The notes: generated from the sequence alone by a model not told the origin. A stretch of 64,000 nt of DNA from CAVXFB01 sp963760935 (GCA_963760935.1 CAVXFB010000007.1:423183-487182); one strand, 5' to 3'; positions 9,379 through 18,717 are shown, numbered from the stretch's first letter. Numbers and translations are program-made.

Positions 9379-10107
9379 ATGCAAAGGTCGACCACGTTCT
9401 ACAACCTGGGAAAGTCCTTTATCAGCCTTCTACTGCTTGTTCTTGTCCTGGAAGGAATCAAAGCGATGTCCGCCGCACAGACTCCTCGGCCCGGAGCAAG
9501 CGAAAAGCCATCGGAACAATCGGCCAGCGAGCCGCAGAAGAAGCTGGAAACAGCCACCTTTGGTGCCGGCTGTTTCTGGTGTACCGAGGCCGTCTTTCAG
9601 CGATTGAAGGGCGTCCAGTCAGTGGTGTCCGGTTATAGCGGGGGGCACGTCAAGAACCCGACTTACAAGCAGGTATCCTCCGGCACCACAGGCCACGCTG
9701 AAGCGGTGCAGATTACCTTTGATCCCGGTCAAATCTCCTATGCCGAACTTCTGAAAGTATTCTGGAAGACGCACGACCCGACGACGATGAATTGGCAGGG
9801 ACCCGATGTCGGCACGCAGTATCGCTCGGTCATCTTCTACCACAGTGACGAGCAGCAGAAGCTGGCCGAAAAGTGCAAGCGTGAACTCGACCAGTCCAAG
9901 GCGTTCCGCGCCCCGATCGTAACCCAGATCGTCCCGTTCCAAGAGTTCTTTCCCGCCGAGAACTACCACCAGGACTACTACGAATTGAACTCGCGGCAGC
10001 CTTACTGTGCCATGATCATTCGTCCCAAGGTGGAGAAGCTAGAAAGGGTGTTTCGCGATAAACTCAAGTCCGCACCAGCCGAACCCTCGGCGTCGGGCAA
10101 GAGATGA
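9379..10107 (+). CDS. msrA: Peptide methionine sulfoxide reductase MsrA, membrane-anchored or exported
   Basis: 242 residues. Catalytic motif GAGCFWCTE with Cys65, GGHVKNPTYKQVSSGTTGHAEAV and GTQYRSVIFY are diagnostic for MsrA, which reduces methionine-S-sulfoxide. An N-terminal hydrophobic stretch (FISLLLLVLVLEGI) and a low-complexity linker before the domain indicate export or anchoring, matching the MsrB fusion upstream (14 bp away). GAGGAG at 9363-9368 supports ATG 9379. MsrA and MsrB together repair both sulfoxide stereoisomers, completing an envelope redox-repair operon under the TetR regulator. Confidence 0.93.
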   Translation: MQRSTTFYNLGKSFISLLLLVLVLEGIKAMSAAQTPRPGASEKPSEQSASEPQKKLETATFGAGCFWCTEAVFQRLKGVQSVVSGYSGGHVKNPTYKQVSSGTTGHAEAVQITFDPGQISYAELLKVFWKTHDPTTMNWQGPDVGTQYRSVIFYHSDEQQKLAEKCKRELDQSKAFRAPIVTQIVPFQEFFPAENYHQDYYELNSRQPYCAMIIRPKVEKLERVFRDKLKSAPAEPSASGKR

Positions 10108-10534
10108 AAAGCCAGTGCTCATTCCGTTCACGAAGGAGATGCTAATGAGTTTCTGAAGTGGAGCACTTCAATGAGCCATCGTTGCCTTTTCTACTCGCTG
10201 GCAATCTGCGTGGTGAGTGTGGCATGGCCGGCGGATAGCCGCATGTGCGAGTCAACAAACCTTCCTTTTGCAGCTTCCAACCGATTACTTGCCATTTTGC
10301 CAGGTTTCCCCGCAGGGGGATTCCCGGATTGCCAGTACCGAATTCAAGTCGTTGGAAAGCCGTCGGAAATGAGGTTTCCAACACCCCGGACGCCTTTGCG
10401 TTCCATGCTCTGAGTTCGGCAACTAGCGAATTAATCTGGTCCACGTCGCATCCAGACGTATCGACACGATTTCCACTGAAGAAGTGTCGTAAATCGCGGC
10501 ATTTCACCGCTGCATTGCTGTCCATTTTTCATGC

Positions 10535-10562
10535 TTGACAGCATTGCTGAATCTGATAGCAT
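10535..10562 (+). promoter_or_regulatory. Sigma-70-like promoter
   Basis: TTGACA at 10535-10540 matches the -35 consensus perfectly; TAGCAT at 10557-10562 follows after 16 bp. It points at the gene pair starting at 10828, leaving a long leader of about 260 nt. Confidence 0.5.
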
Positions 10563-10716
10563 CAAGGGCTCGAACATGGACGTGCGTACACTAGTCCAGC
10601 ATGACGCTTTTCCGGTGCCGGGATGGCCGGGCTCCGGGGAGAAATGCGGCGCAACCCCGACGTAACGCCGCCCTGACTGAGGATCAGCGTCGCTTCCACC
10701 TTTCGCGCTACGACCC

Positions 10717-10735
10717 CACTGCCGGCCCGGCAGTG
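10717..10735. promoter_or_regulatory. 19-bp palindrome upstream of the 10828 gene
   Basis: CACTGCCGG and CCGGCAGTG flank a single C: 9-bp arms that could be a regulator site or a tight hairpin in the leader of the following operon. Confidence 0.45.
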
Positions 10736-10827
10736 ACGTAGCCATTCTCTTTTTGCACCCGCGTTCGTCGGCGAAGGCCGGTCGCTGCGCGCGTTGCGTT
10801 ATTCCATTCACAGAAGGACCAAACACC

Positions 10828-12009
10828 ATGAGTCATTCCTACGACCCACGCCGGCTGCTTCGGCAGATTTCCAATCCTTTGCTCCAGGCTCTTTTTGCAC
10901 AGCGCGACGTGCTCCAGGACTTTCCCTGGGACGAAATATCGGAATCTCGGATCGAGCCGGTGTTCGCCGCCTGGCAGCGACTGCCCGACGCCAAGCGCAA
11001 GGAGATACAAGTTATCTTGCAGGACGTCCATGCCTTGGCGGACGGCCGCGGCCTGAGAATCTTCGCCGAAGAAATCCATCGTCGCTTTCCCAACCGCGCC
11101 GGGGACTTTGCCGCGATTGAAGGGCGGTTGGATAAAGCGCTGTGGGCCTATCTGAACCTGCGCGATGCCTTCGACCAGGCGGCTCTCTTCGCCCGCGCCG
11201 ATGCACTCATGGGCGGCCGGTACTGGGTAAAACGCAACACTCTGCCACGCGGACCGGTGGCAATCTCTGCCGACAAATTGGCCGACTTGCAGCAGGCACT
11301 TCGCGACCACTACTGGCCTGCCGAGATGCGCGGCAAGCATTGTAAGGTCGAGCACTACGAGCGCAAAGGCGGGGCCCAGTTCTTCTATGCCTACCTGGAC
11401 GATTGGCCAGATCGGCAACTGGTCTTCGCCGACGATGGCGAAATGATTCCGCAGAACGAGCGGTTTGCTTTCTCCAACGTATTCGTCTTCAACACGGACG
11501 AAGGTTCACTCGAGTTGGTGGCAAAGGGGGGTGCAGCCGTGCATTTGCCGTTACAACAGGCATTCTGTCGTGCGGTGCTGGGCATCGAAGTCGGGCGGGC
11601 GGATCCGCTGCGCCCGGCGTACCGACTGGGGATGCTGCTGGAACCTGGCTTTGAACTGGTTACCGATCCAGGCGATGGCATCGCACGGGTTTCGGTGCGT
11701 CTGGTCCGAATCGGTCCGGCCACCGTCGCCGGCCAGGCCGTTAATGATTTGCGGCTGACATTTCCGCCCCAAGCCGAGCTACACAACATCGTCCGATCAA
11801 TTCGGCACTGCGTTGACCAGCTCGGTGGCGATACCACCGTCCGGGCTGCGACGTTCGAATTGGAGTTTCTGCCCGATGCGGCACATTGCGTCAAGAAAAT
11901 GAGCTTTACCGTCACGGCGCCCAGCACGTGCGATCTGAAAAGCAAGTCCGACGAGATGCGGTTGGTGGGCGAACGCTGCCTAAGAATATGGGGCGTGATC
12001 GATGAATGA
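10828..12009 (+). CDS. Conserved-looking hypothetical protein, first of a coupled pair
   Basis: 393 residues, start MSHSYDPRRLLRQISNPLL, with AGAAGGA before ATG 10828. The protein is mixed alpha/beta without signal peptide or membrane segment. The N-terminal third is helical and acidic, the middle has GGAQFFYAYLDDWPDRQLVF, and the C-terminal part is beta-rich (FELEFLPDAAHCVKKMSFTVTAPSTC). I do not recognise a domain. The next gene starts 8 bp before its stop, so the two are co-translated and probably act together. Codon use and frame integrity look good. The function is unknown. Confidence 0.75.
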   Translation: MSHSYDPRRLLRQISNPLLQALFAQRDVLQDFPWDEISESRIEPVFAAWQRLPDAKRKEIQVILQDVHALADGRGLRIFAEEIHRRFPNRAGDFAAIEGRLDKALWAYLNLRDAFDQAALFARADALMGGRYWVKRNTLPRGPVAISADKLADLQQALRDHYWPAEMRGKHCKVEHYERKGGAQFFYAYLDDWPDRQLVFADDGEMIPQNERFAFSNVFVFNTDEGSLELVAKGGAAVHLPLQQAFCRAVLGIEVGRADPLRPAYRLGMLLEPGFELVTDPGDGIARVSVRLVRIGPATVAGQAVNDLRLTFPPQAELHNIVRSIRHCVDQLGGDTTVRAATFELEFLPDAAHCVKKMSFTVTAPSTCDLKSKSDEMRLVGERCLRIWGVIDE

Positions 12010-13132
12010 TGCGCTACGATGGCTATGGCCGTATATGGAGGTGCCGCGGCCATTGATTGCGGATCATCTATCGCGGGCGTGGCCGGACGATGCTTTGCGA
12101 CGACTTCGTGCTGCCGGATTCGTCGCACAAGCAGAGAACGCACGTTGCGTCATGTGTCCCGGCTGCGCCGAGGGGCACATTGAAGACGTTGTTGCGATCA
12201 AGCAGTCGGACGGCTCGTGCCGTTTCTACGTGTATTGCCCGGAAGTGCTGCGGGCCGAAGTGTCCGTCGACGAATTGCGGCATTGGACGATCGATCTGAA
12301 GGCGATCGCCGTGGCGTTGGGAAGAAGCATGTTGCTCCAAGGGAAATGCCTGTTGCTCGTGCCCGGGCGCCTGTGGCGGCTCGGGCGGGCGCCTTGGCGT
12401 GACGGCACGCGCGAGGTGCTCTTTGCTCGTGGGTTGACCTGGCAAGATGCTGCACGCGTGGTCGATCGAGTTAGCCGGAGTCGCGATCCAATCGTGCTCG
12501 TCCCGTACGACGCGAATCCAGCGGCGCCGTGGGGAGCCCGCCGACCTGCGATTGTGCCCTTAGACCAAATTGCAGCTTTTAAGAGTGAGACACTGGTCGT
12601 CGATACTCACGAGCTTGCCGCGATCGTCTTCGACGCCGACGCCAAATGTGGTCGCGCGGACGAGCCGCACATTGACAAGAAGCAGCTTCGGCGAATAATG
12701 CGGGCACAGCGGGAGGTGGCGCTGAGCGATGAAGTGTACGTCGCCGCCTACAAGCAGCACGGGTCGTACCGAAAGGCCGCCGAGGCGCTCGTTGCCCACG
12801 GCGTCGAGACGGACCGCTGGGCAATTGAACGCGCTGTTCGGCGTGCCGGTGGGGCGCGGGCCGTGCGCCGCGATGAGTCAAGCTCGTCGGTCGTCCGCGC
12901 CGAAGTCGCAGCAGCACAGCGTTGCGACACCTTGTACCACGATGATGTAGGTGGGCACAGGGAACAAGGACTTTCTCTGGCACACCGCGAATCGTTCGCG
13001 AAATGCACTGTTCGCTCTTCCGTGTCGAACGGGCACGCTGGCGAACAGCCAGAGGCGACCGTTCCGTTGACCATCGCGGACTCGAGGCGCCGTTGCCACG
13101 ATTGCAGCTCTTTTCGCATCGCTCTATACTGA
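12002..13132 (+). CDS. Hypothetical protein with zinc-binding and HTH-like segments, second of a coupled pair
   Basis: 376 residues. After a winged-helix-like start (PRPLIADHLSRAWPDDALRRLRAAGFV) comes CVMCPGCAEGH and a later YCPE, a probable zinc site. Residues about 255-300 form a helix-turn-helix-like unit (SYRKAAEALVAHGVETDRWAIERAVRRAG). From about residue 305 to the stop the sequence is low-information and may be out of frame, so the true C-terminus is uncertain. It overlaps the upstream gene by 8 bp. A DNA-related role for the pair is inference; no catalytic motif is seen. Confidence 0.65.
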   Translation: MNDALRWLWPYMEVPRPLIADHLSRAWPDDALRRLRAAGFVAQAENARCVMCPGCAEGHIEDVVAIKQSDGSCRFYVYCPEVLRAEVSVDELRHWTIDLKAIAVALGRSMLLQGKCLLLVPGRLWRLGRAPWRDGTREVLFARGLTWQDAARVVDRVSRSRDPIVLVPYDANPAAPWGARRPAIVPLDQIAAFKSETLVVDTHELAAIVFDADAKCGRADEPHIDKKQLRRIMRAQREVALSDEVYVAAYKQHGSYRKAAEALVAHGVETDRWAIERAVRRAGGARAVRRDESSSSVVRAEVAAAQRCDTLYHDDVGGHREQGLSLAHRESFAKCTVRSSVSNGHAGEQPEATVPLTIADSRRRCHDCSSFRIALY

Positions 13133-13186
13133 CCGACGGAGACGGCAAATCGACACCGCTTCGCAACCCGGTGAGGACATCGCATC

Positions 13187-14338
13187 ATGAATACGCCCAC
13201 CAATCGTCGAAGATTTCTCGGCACGCTGGGGGCTGCCGCAGTAGGTGCTGCGCTGCCCGGCACGCTTGCTGCGGACGAACGAGCGGCTGGGAAGCCGGCG
13301 CAGACGGCCATCCCCCGCTGGCGCGGTTTCAACCTGCTAAACTTTTTTCAGGCTTTCAGTCGCGGCGAAGAAAGCGATGGTACCGTTCGTGAGGACGACT
13401 GCAAGTGGATCCGCGACTGGGGCTTCGACTTCGTGCGTCTGCCCATGGACTATTGGCTTTGGATCGATTCTGATTGGCGCATGACCGGGAGGCTCCGGCC
13501 CGATGATTTGTTCAAAATCAAGGAGAGTGCGCTGGAGAAGATCGACCGCGCCGTGGACCTGGGGCGGAAGTACTCGATCCACGTGAGCCTCAACTTTCAC
13601 CGGGCGCCGGGCTACTGCATCAATAACCCCGAGCGCGAGCCACTGGTGCTTTGGAAGGACAAACAGGCGGAAGACGCGTTCGTACACCACTGGGGTGTCT
13701 TTGCCAATCGCTACAAAGGCGTTCCGGCGAAGGATCTGAGCTTCAACCTGCTCAACGAAGCCCCCAGCCCGCGCAAGGGATACATGACCCGCGACGACTA
13801 CCGACGCGTGATGGCGCGCGCCACCGACAAGATCCGCGAGACGACCTCCGACCGGCTGGTGATCATTGATGGCCTGAGCGTGGGCAACGAAGTCGTGGAC
13901 GACATGATTGCGACGAAGGTGGCCCAAAGCGTCCACGCCTACCGGCCCGCGGAGATCAGCCACTTCCGCGCGAGCTGGGTCGATCGCAAGTCGACCTTCC
14001 CGGAGCCAACTTGGCCACTGAAGAACAAGGACGGCTCGATCAAACTTGACCGCGCCGGACTGGAACGCATGTATGCCCCTTGGGCGGAGCTAGCCCGCAA
14101 GGGAATCGGCGTCCATTGCGGGGAGGGCGGAGCTTACAACCGTACCCCCTACCCGGTCTTCATCGCCTGGATGGAAGACGTAATGGATATCCTCAAAGGC
14201 CACGGGATCGGCTACGCGCTCTGGAACTTCCGCGGAAGCTTCGGCATCCTCGACTCGGGGCGCAAGGACATTGCCTACGACGACTGGCACGGCCACAGGC
14301 TCGATCGGCAACTCCTCACGCTGCTCCAGAAGCACTGA
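13187..14338 (+). CDS. Secreted glycoside hydrolase family 5 (cellulase-like) protein
   Basis: 383 residues. The twin-arginine signal NRRRFLGTLGAAAVGAALPG shows export in folded form. The GH5 TIM barrel begins WRGFNLLNFF and includes FVRLPMDYW; the acid/base is Glu191 in FNLLNEAP and the nucleophile is probably Glu313 in GVHCGEGG. GH5 enzymes hydrolyse beta-1,4-linked glucans, mannans and related polymers; the substrate here cannot be told from sequence. It stands alone 55 bp after the hypothetical pair and is followed by unrelated recombinase debris. This is typical of polysaccharide-degrading planctomycetes. Confidence 0.9.
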   Translation: MNTPTNRRRFLGTLGAAAVGAALPGTLAADERAAGKPAQTAIPRWRGFNLLNFFQAFSRGEESDGTVREDDCKWIRDWGFDFVRLPMDYWLWIDSDWRMTGRLRPDDLFKIKESALEKIDRAVDLGRKYSIHVSLNFHRAPGYCINNPEREPLVLWKDKQAEDAFVHHWGVFANRYKGVPAKDLSFNLLNEAPSPRKGYMTRDDYRRVMARATDKIRETTSDRLVIIDGLSVGNEVVDDMIATKVAQSVHAYRPAEISHFRASWVDRKSTFPEPTWPLKNKDGSIKLDRAGLERMYAPWAELARKGIGVHCGEGGAYNRTPYPVFIAWMEDVMDILKGHGIGYALWNFRGSFGILDSGRKDIAYDDWHGHRLDRQLLTLLQKH

Positions 14339-14529
14339 AGATGCGGCGCCGCAGGCCGCTCCCTACATGGTCGTTGGCGAAATGATGGCCTGGAAAGTCA
14401 TCATGCCGGCCAATAAGTCTAGCGCACCGCCGACGCCTCCGGCGACATTGCTCGGGGCCTTGATTCCTTCCGGTCGCTTGAGGTAACTGTCGTCTCTGAT
14501 CGGTGGGTCAAGAGATTTACACCCCAAGC

Positions 14530-14736
14530 ATGGAGACAAATGAGCGAATGTCACGATCATCGAAACCAGGAACCGACGATCAGTTGGCCAGCACTCCGCG
14601 GCCACGAGCTGTGGCGTACTATCGCCTGGCGGCGCAGGAAGAAGACGAAGAATCCGTTGCCCACCAGCGGGAGCAAGTGCGCAAATGGGCCGAAGAGAAC
14701 GGTACCGAAGTCGCTCAAGAATTCATCGATAGTTGA
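14530..14736 (+). pseudogene. N-terminal fragment of a serine recombinase
   Basis: 68 codons, reading RAVAYYRLAAQEEDEESVAHQREQ and EENGTEVAQEFIDS: the first beta strand and helix of a resolvase-type catalytic domain (compare YYRxSAQ...SIxxQREQVRxWAE). The position of the catalytic serine is an alanine (YYRLAAQ) and the frame stops after about half the domain. No downstream recombinase sequence was found up to 14896, so this is a remnant or a very short derivative. Confidence 0.55.
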
Positions 14737-14896
14737 TGATTCCGGCGTCTGTCGCGTGCCGTTCAGCGAATGACCGGGACGCGAACCCTTCGCAACGACG
14801 AGTCAAGTTCGTCCGCGCTCTGGCGTCGCGACATGATAAGCGAACAATGATGCGGATTGGGGCCTATTCCAATTCTTTCGGCGGGTTGTCAAACAG

Positions 14897-15376
14897 TCAG
14901 CCGTCCGGCCGACAGTTCTTCCATATGTTGGGATTGGAGTAGTGCGCCTCGATGGTCTTCTCGGCAAGCCCGTACTGATATCGATCCACCATGTCCAAGG
15001 GAAGCTCGCCCTGTGCCATGAATGTTTTCAGATCAAGCGGTGTGAAATGTGCGGGGTCGGTTTCACTACAGGCAGAATGCCAGGCCGCCCAAACGCAATC
15101 GAAGGCCCAATCAGGTTCGACGTCAGTCACCAACATTGCCCAGGATATCCGCTCCTCAGAATAGGCGATCGAGCGAATTGTTGCGCCCTTCACGTCAAAC
15201 GCGCACTTGATGAAATCCATCTGTCTCTCTGGAACCGGGTCTTCGTATGACCGGGTGTTAAAAACCAACACGACGCCCGTGGGTTCGTGCCAGAGAAAGG
15301 CCCCGCGATGTGCCTCCGACAACTCGGATCGAACATGATCTAACGCTCGTCGAGCTTCAGCGTTCCAATCAAACAT
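14897..15376 (-). CDS. Hypothetical protein, 159 residues
   Basis: A complete frame on the minus strand with protein-like composition (AFLWHEPTGVVLVFNTRSYEDPV; WAFDCVWAAWHSA; MVDRYQYGLAEKTIEAHY). No signal peptide or membrane segment. The even mix of aromatic and acidic residues resembles small cytoplasmic immunity-type proteins, but no family is recognised. It stands alone between the recombinase fragment and the prophage left end, in the opposite direction to both. Confidence 0.55.
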   Translation of the reverse strand: MFDWNAEARRALDHVRSELSEAHRGAFLWHEPTGVVLVFNTRSYEDPVPERQMDFIKCAFDVKGATIRSIAYSEERISWAMLVTDVEPDWAFDCVWAAWHSACSETDPAHFTPLDLKTFMAQGELPLDMVDRYQYGLAEKTIEAHYSNPNIWKNCRPDG

Positions 15377-15821
15377 CGCAGCTAGCCTTTTGCGTTTAGG
15401 CCGGATTCGGACTCATCTTGCCGACATTTCCGAGAGAACGCGACTTCCACTGCTGTCAGTGTAGACGACATCGAATTGCCCAACAACCGGAACTATTTGG
15501 CCTTCCCGCCACGGCGCTGCAAAAAGCAGCAATTCGTTCATTCGTGGATCGTTTCGCGCGAGTGTCGCACCGACGCGACAGGCGACGATTTTTTCGGAAT
15601 TTCGTAAGTTACGTCGGCACAGAAACTTGCGCATTGCTTCCTTGTGTCGCATGACCCGATTCTGTCGCACTCGCCGCGACACCTTGGCCTTCGGTTGAAG
15701 CCGTGGGGCTCGACCGGCAAGCAGTATCTCCCTGGCGCTCAATTCGCGGTGGCGCACCGCAACGCCAAGGGGTTTTCTTCTTCTGCCTTCGGTCCGAAGT
15801 CTCCGGCCACCGGAGGCGTTC
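15377..15821 (+). promoter_or_regulatory. 445-bp upstream region of the sigma-like gene with five TGTCGC half-sites
   Basis: No supported gene. TGTCGC or its complement GCGACA occurs at 15563-15568, 15575-15580, 15645-15650, 15663-15668 and 15676-15681. Four of these form two inverted pairs with 6- and 7-nt spacers, an arrangement typical of repressor operators. This may be the prophage immunity or early-control region. Confidence 0.45.
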
Positions 15822-16425
15822 GTGCCAACTGCATCCGTCGTTACCGACCATGCCAAGACGCTCATTCGCATCAAGGCCCGTCAGCTTTGCCGTCGCCACG
15901 ATTTCACGGCGTGCGAAGAGCACGACATCCAGCAGGAACTATGGGCTCGTCTCGTCGCCCGGGCGCACCGCTTCAATCCCGACCGCGGCTCGCTTCGCGC
16001 GTTTGTCGAACAGGTGGTCGGCTCCGGGGTGTGTGCGATCCTTCGCCAGCGCCGCCGCCAGCAACGACTGCCTTGGTCTCGTGCCATCTCACTCGAATGC
16101 ACGATGGCCGAGGGCACGGCAGCTCCTATTCGACGTGAGATTTCTAAGGACGACCTTCATCGCCGCCTCGGCACAGCATCCGTAGACGACCTCGGACGCT
16201 ACGAAGATGCCAGCGCCATAGACCATGCCATGCGACACGATGTACCCGCGATTGCGCGACGTGTGTCGGCAGCTCGCGGAAGGATCGGCCAGCTCCGCAG
16301 CCCGCAATCTTAATACCTCACGTCGGCAGGTGCGGAAGGCCATCCCTGTCATTCGTGAACACCTCGAGCGCGCCGGATTCGGATTATTTGAAGAAAAGCG
16401 GACAACTTCGTTTCGGCCGGAGTAA
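15822..16425 (+). CDS. Sigma-70-like RNA polymerase factor of the prophage (frame break near 16250)
   Basis: Region 2 of sigma-70 factors is recognisable: ACEEHDIQQELWARLVARAHRFNP followed by GSLRAFVEQVVGSGVCAILRQRRRQ. After DHAMRHDV the frame breaks at about 16245-16258; in the +1 frame the protein continues RDVCRQLAEGSASSAARNLNTSRRQVRKAI, a region-4-like helix-turn-helix, and ends at 16425. One extra base explains this. It precedes the recombination genes, so it probably directs transcription of prophage genes; a matching bipartite promoter-like element is found at 26879 and 45353 (inference). Confidence 0.72.
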
Positions 16426-16509
16426 CAAGGGTAAGGGGAAACAAAACAGCACCGTCCTACGGAAAACAAATCCGAGCACAAGACCAATTCAACATATCTG
16501 GAGTTCAAC

Positions 16510-17337
16510 ATGTCCGCTCTGCCAGCAACCGTTCCGTCGCAACCTGACCTTGGGTTTCTTCTTCGCGAGCCCGCCGAGCAGTATCACGCCAAATCGAGGG
16601 ATTACCTTTCCAGCCATCAACTTGGCGACTTCCGTAAGTGCCCGGCGTTGTATCGCAAGAAGAAACTCGGGCTCATTGGTGACGACGATCGGCCGGCGTA
16701 CGTAATCGGCCGCGCGGTACACACGCTGGTGCTGGAGGGGCGTGACAAGTTCGAAGCCGAGTACGCCGTCGGTGGTCCGATCAATCCCAAGACCGGCGAA
16801 TTGTTCGGTCCCACCACCAAGGCTTATGCCGAGTGGGCCGCAGCGCAAGGCAAGGCCGTGTTGACTGTGCAACAGTTCGATCTGGTGGAGAACATGGCCG
16901 ATGGCGTGCGGGCCAATGGCATGGCCGTCGATCTACTCTCCGAAGGCATCCCCGAAGGCGTGGTCCGGTGCGATTACCGCGATGTCCCGTCCCAGATCCG
17001 CATGGATTGGTTCGATGCACATCGTGGAATAGTGGACTTGAAGACCTGTGACGACCTGACATGGTTCGAGGCCGACGCCCGTCGCTATGGCTACGCCCAC
17101 CAACTGGCCTTCTACCGCGCCGTGCTTCAGCAAGTCATCGGCGTCGCCATGCCGGTGTACCTCCTGGCCGCCGAGAAAAAGGAGCCTTACCGCGCCGGCG
17201 TGTGGAAGCTCACCGACGACTCGCTGGCCCAGGCGCAGAAAGAGAACGAGGCGGCCATCGAGCGGCTGAAGCGATGTATCGCCACCGACACCTGGCCCAC
17301 GGGCTACGAGGAGTGCCGGGTATTCGACTTCACCTGA
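16510..17337 (+). CDS. PD-(D/E)XK exonuclease, RecE/exodeoxyribonuclease VIII-like
   Basis: 275 residues. LGDFRKCPALYRKK and GRAVHTLVLEG match the helical start of PDDEXK nucleases of the RecE-like (DUF3799) family; IRMDWFDAHRGIVDLKTCDD supplies D and the D-x-K catalytic pair, and YGYAHQLAFYRAVL is the conserved QxxxY helix. RecE-like enzymes resect double-stranded DNA 5' to 3' for single-strand annealing. It is the first gene of the recombination block, followed by an AAA protein and DUF669, an arrangement common in phages of diverse bacteria. Confidence 0.85.
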   Translation: MSALPATVPSQPDLGFLLREPAEQYHAKSRDYLSSHQLGDFRKCPALYRKKKLGLIGDDDRPAYVIGRAVHTLVLEGRDKFEAEYAVGGPINPKTGELFGPTTKAYAEWAAAQGKAVLTVQQFDLVENMADGVRANGMAVDLLSEGIPEGVVRCDYRDVPSQIRMDWFDAHRGIVDLKTCDDLTWFEADARRYGYAHQLAFYRAVLQQVIGVAMPVYLLAAEKKEPYRAGVWKLTDDSLAQAQKENEAAIERLKRCIATDTWPTGYEECRVFDFT

Positions 17338-17457
17338 CATTAGTGCCGGGACGCGCGGGCGTGTTGGCGCGGGCATAAAACCGAAACGGTTGCCACCCCC
17401 GCCCCGTGTCCCGGCTTTGAAATCACATTTCATTTTCCATCACGAAAGGTTACGCAC

Positions 17458-18268
17458 ATGGGACTATTGCAGCAGATCCAGGCCGGGCGGGCGCCGATGC
17501 CGCCGCGGATCATGGTCTACGGCACCGAAGGTATCGGCAAGAGCACGATTGCGTCGCGGGCGCCGAAACCAATCTTTGTCCAGACCGAAGACGGCCTCGG
17601 CGAGATTGACTGCCACAAGTTTCCTCTCGCTCGTTCACTGGATGACGTCCACAGCGCCTTGGCCGAGCTCTTGGCCGAGCCGCACGACTATCAAACCGTC
17701 GTCATCGACAGCCTGGATTGGCTCGAGCGGATGATCTGGGACGCCCTGTGCAAGAACTACGGCGTGGGCTCCATAGAAAAAGTCGACGGGGGCTACGGCA
17801 AGGGCTACGTGCATGCCCTCAGCTCTTGGCGTCGGGTAGTCGACCAACTCGCACTCGTGCGAGAGCAGCGGAACATGATGGTCGTGCTCTTGGCCCACGC
17901 CAAGGTCGAGCGATTCGAGGATCCGGAAGAGACAGCCTATGATCGCTACTCACCGCGGCTCAACAAACATGCCGGCGCCTTGATTTCCGAGTGGTGCGAT
18001 GCCGGTGCTTTTCGCCACCCGAAAAATTGTAACCCGCACGGAGACCGGCGCCTTCAATCGCACACGCACGAAGGCCGCGGCCGTCGGCAAGGATGGCGGA
18101 GAGCGTGTCCTTCGATGCATCGGCGGGCCATCGTGCATCGCCAAGAACCGTTACGGCCTCCCTGCCGAGCTGCCGCTCGAGTGGGACACGCTGGCCGCCG
18201 GCCTATTCCATCAACCGAACACCAATTCCAACCAACCCACACAAGAAGGAGTGACTAACAATGGCTGA
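17458..18268 (+). CDS. Phage AAA (P-loop) nucleotide-binding protein (frame break near 18005)
   Basis: Walker A GTEGIGKST at residues 22-30 and VVIDSLDWLERMIWD as Walker B mark the AAA_24 phage ATP-binding family, RecA-like proteins found with recombination genes. At about 18003-18006 an extra G shifts the frame: EWCDA continues as VLFATRKIVTRTETGAFNRT in the +1 frame and ends at 18266-18268. The terminal peptide overlaps the start of the DUF669 gene by 8 bp, supporting the corrected frame. A role in annealing or recombination with its neighbours is inferred from context. Confidence 0.8.
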
Positions 18269-18717
18269 TCTACGTGGTTTCGATGCCAACAAAGTGGAGC
18301 CGGCAACTCCATTCGAGGCGATCCCGGCCGGGAAGTACCTGGCGATGATCACCGCCTCGGAGATGAAGGCCAACAAGGCGGGCACCGGCCGCTTCCTCGA
18401 GCTCTCGCTTCACGATCACGGATGGAGAGTATAAGGGCCGACTTTTGTGGGGTCGGCTGAATTTGGAAAATCCGAATTCGCTTGCCACAAAAATTGCACA
18501 GGCCGAACTCTCGGCGATCTGTCGAGCGGTGGGTGTCATGGCGCCTAACGACAGCGTCGAGCTTCACAATCTTCCGCTCACGATTCGGGTCAAGTGCAAG
18601 CGGCGAAAAGACACTGACGAGATCACGAACGAACTCGGCGGTTATGAAAAACGGGAGGCCGTTACCGGGAAGCCTCAGCAGGCGCAGACCAACACGCCAC
18701 CGTGGAGGAGACCGTGA
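18261..18717 (+). CDS. DUF669 family phage protein (frame break near 18408)
   Basis: MADLRGFDANKVEPATPFEAIPAGKY is the typical DUF669 start. After FLELS one extra base (about 18408) breaks the frame; the correct continuation is FTITDGEYKGRLLWGRLNLEN and then AQAELSAICRAVGVMAPNDS, ending NTPPWRR at 18717. The corrected length is about 151 residues, normal for the family. DUF669 proteins sit beside AAA_24 and RecE-like genes and are thought to bind single-stranded DNA in phage recombination; that function is from context, not from motifs. Confidence 0.82.

Larger units (their letters stand above)
10108..10827 (+). other. 720-bp intergenic region with a promoter and a palindrome
   Basis: No convincing gene. 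An 80-codon frame from ATG 10171 starts with a signal-like stretch (CLFYSLAICVVSVAW) but degenerates and is probably spurious. The region holds the promoter at 10535-10562 and the palindrome at 10717-10735 described separately. Confidence 0.5.

Noticed and set aside
10171..10413. 80-codon frame with a signal-peptide-like start
   Set aside because: Only the first 22 residues look plausible; no good ribosome site and the remainder is low-information.
11391..12143. 250-codon minus-strand frame
   Set aside because: Ser/Arg-rich shadow of the 10828-12009 gene without protein-like features.
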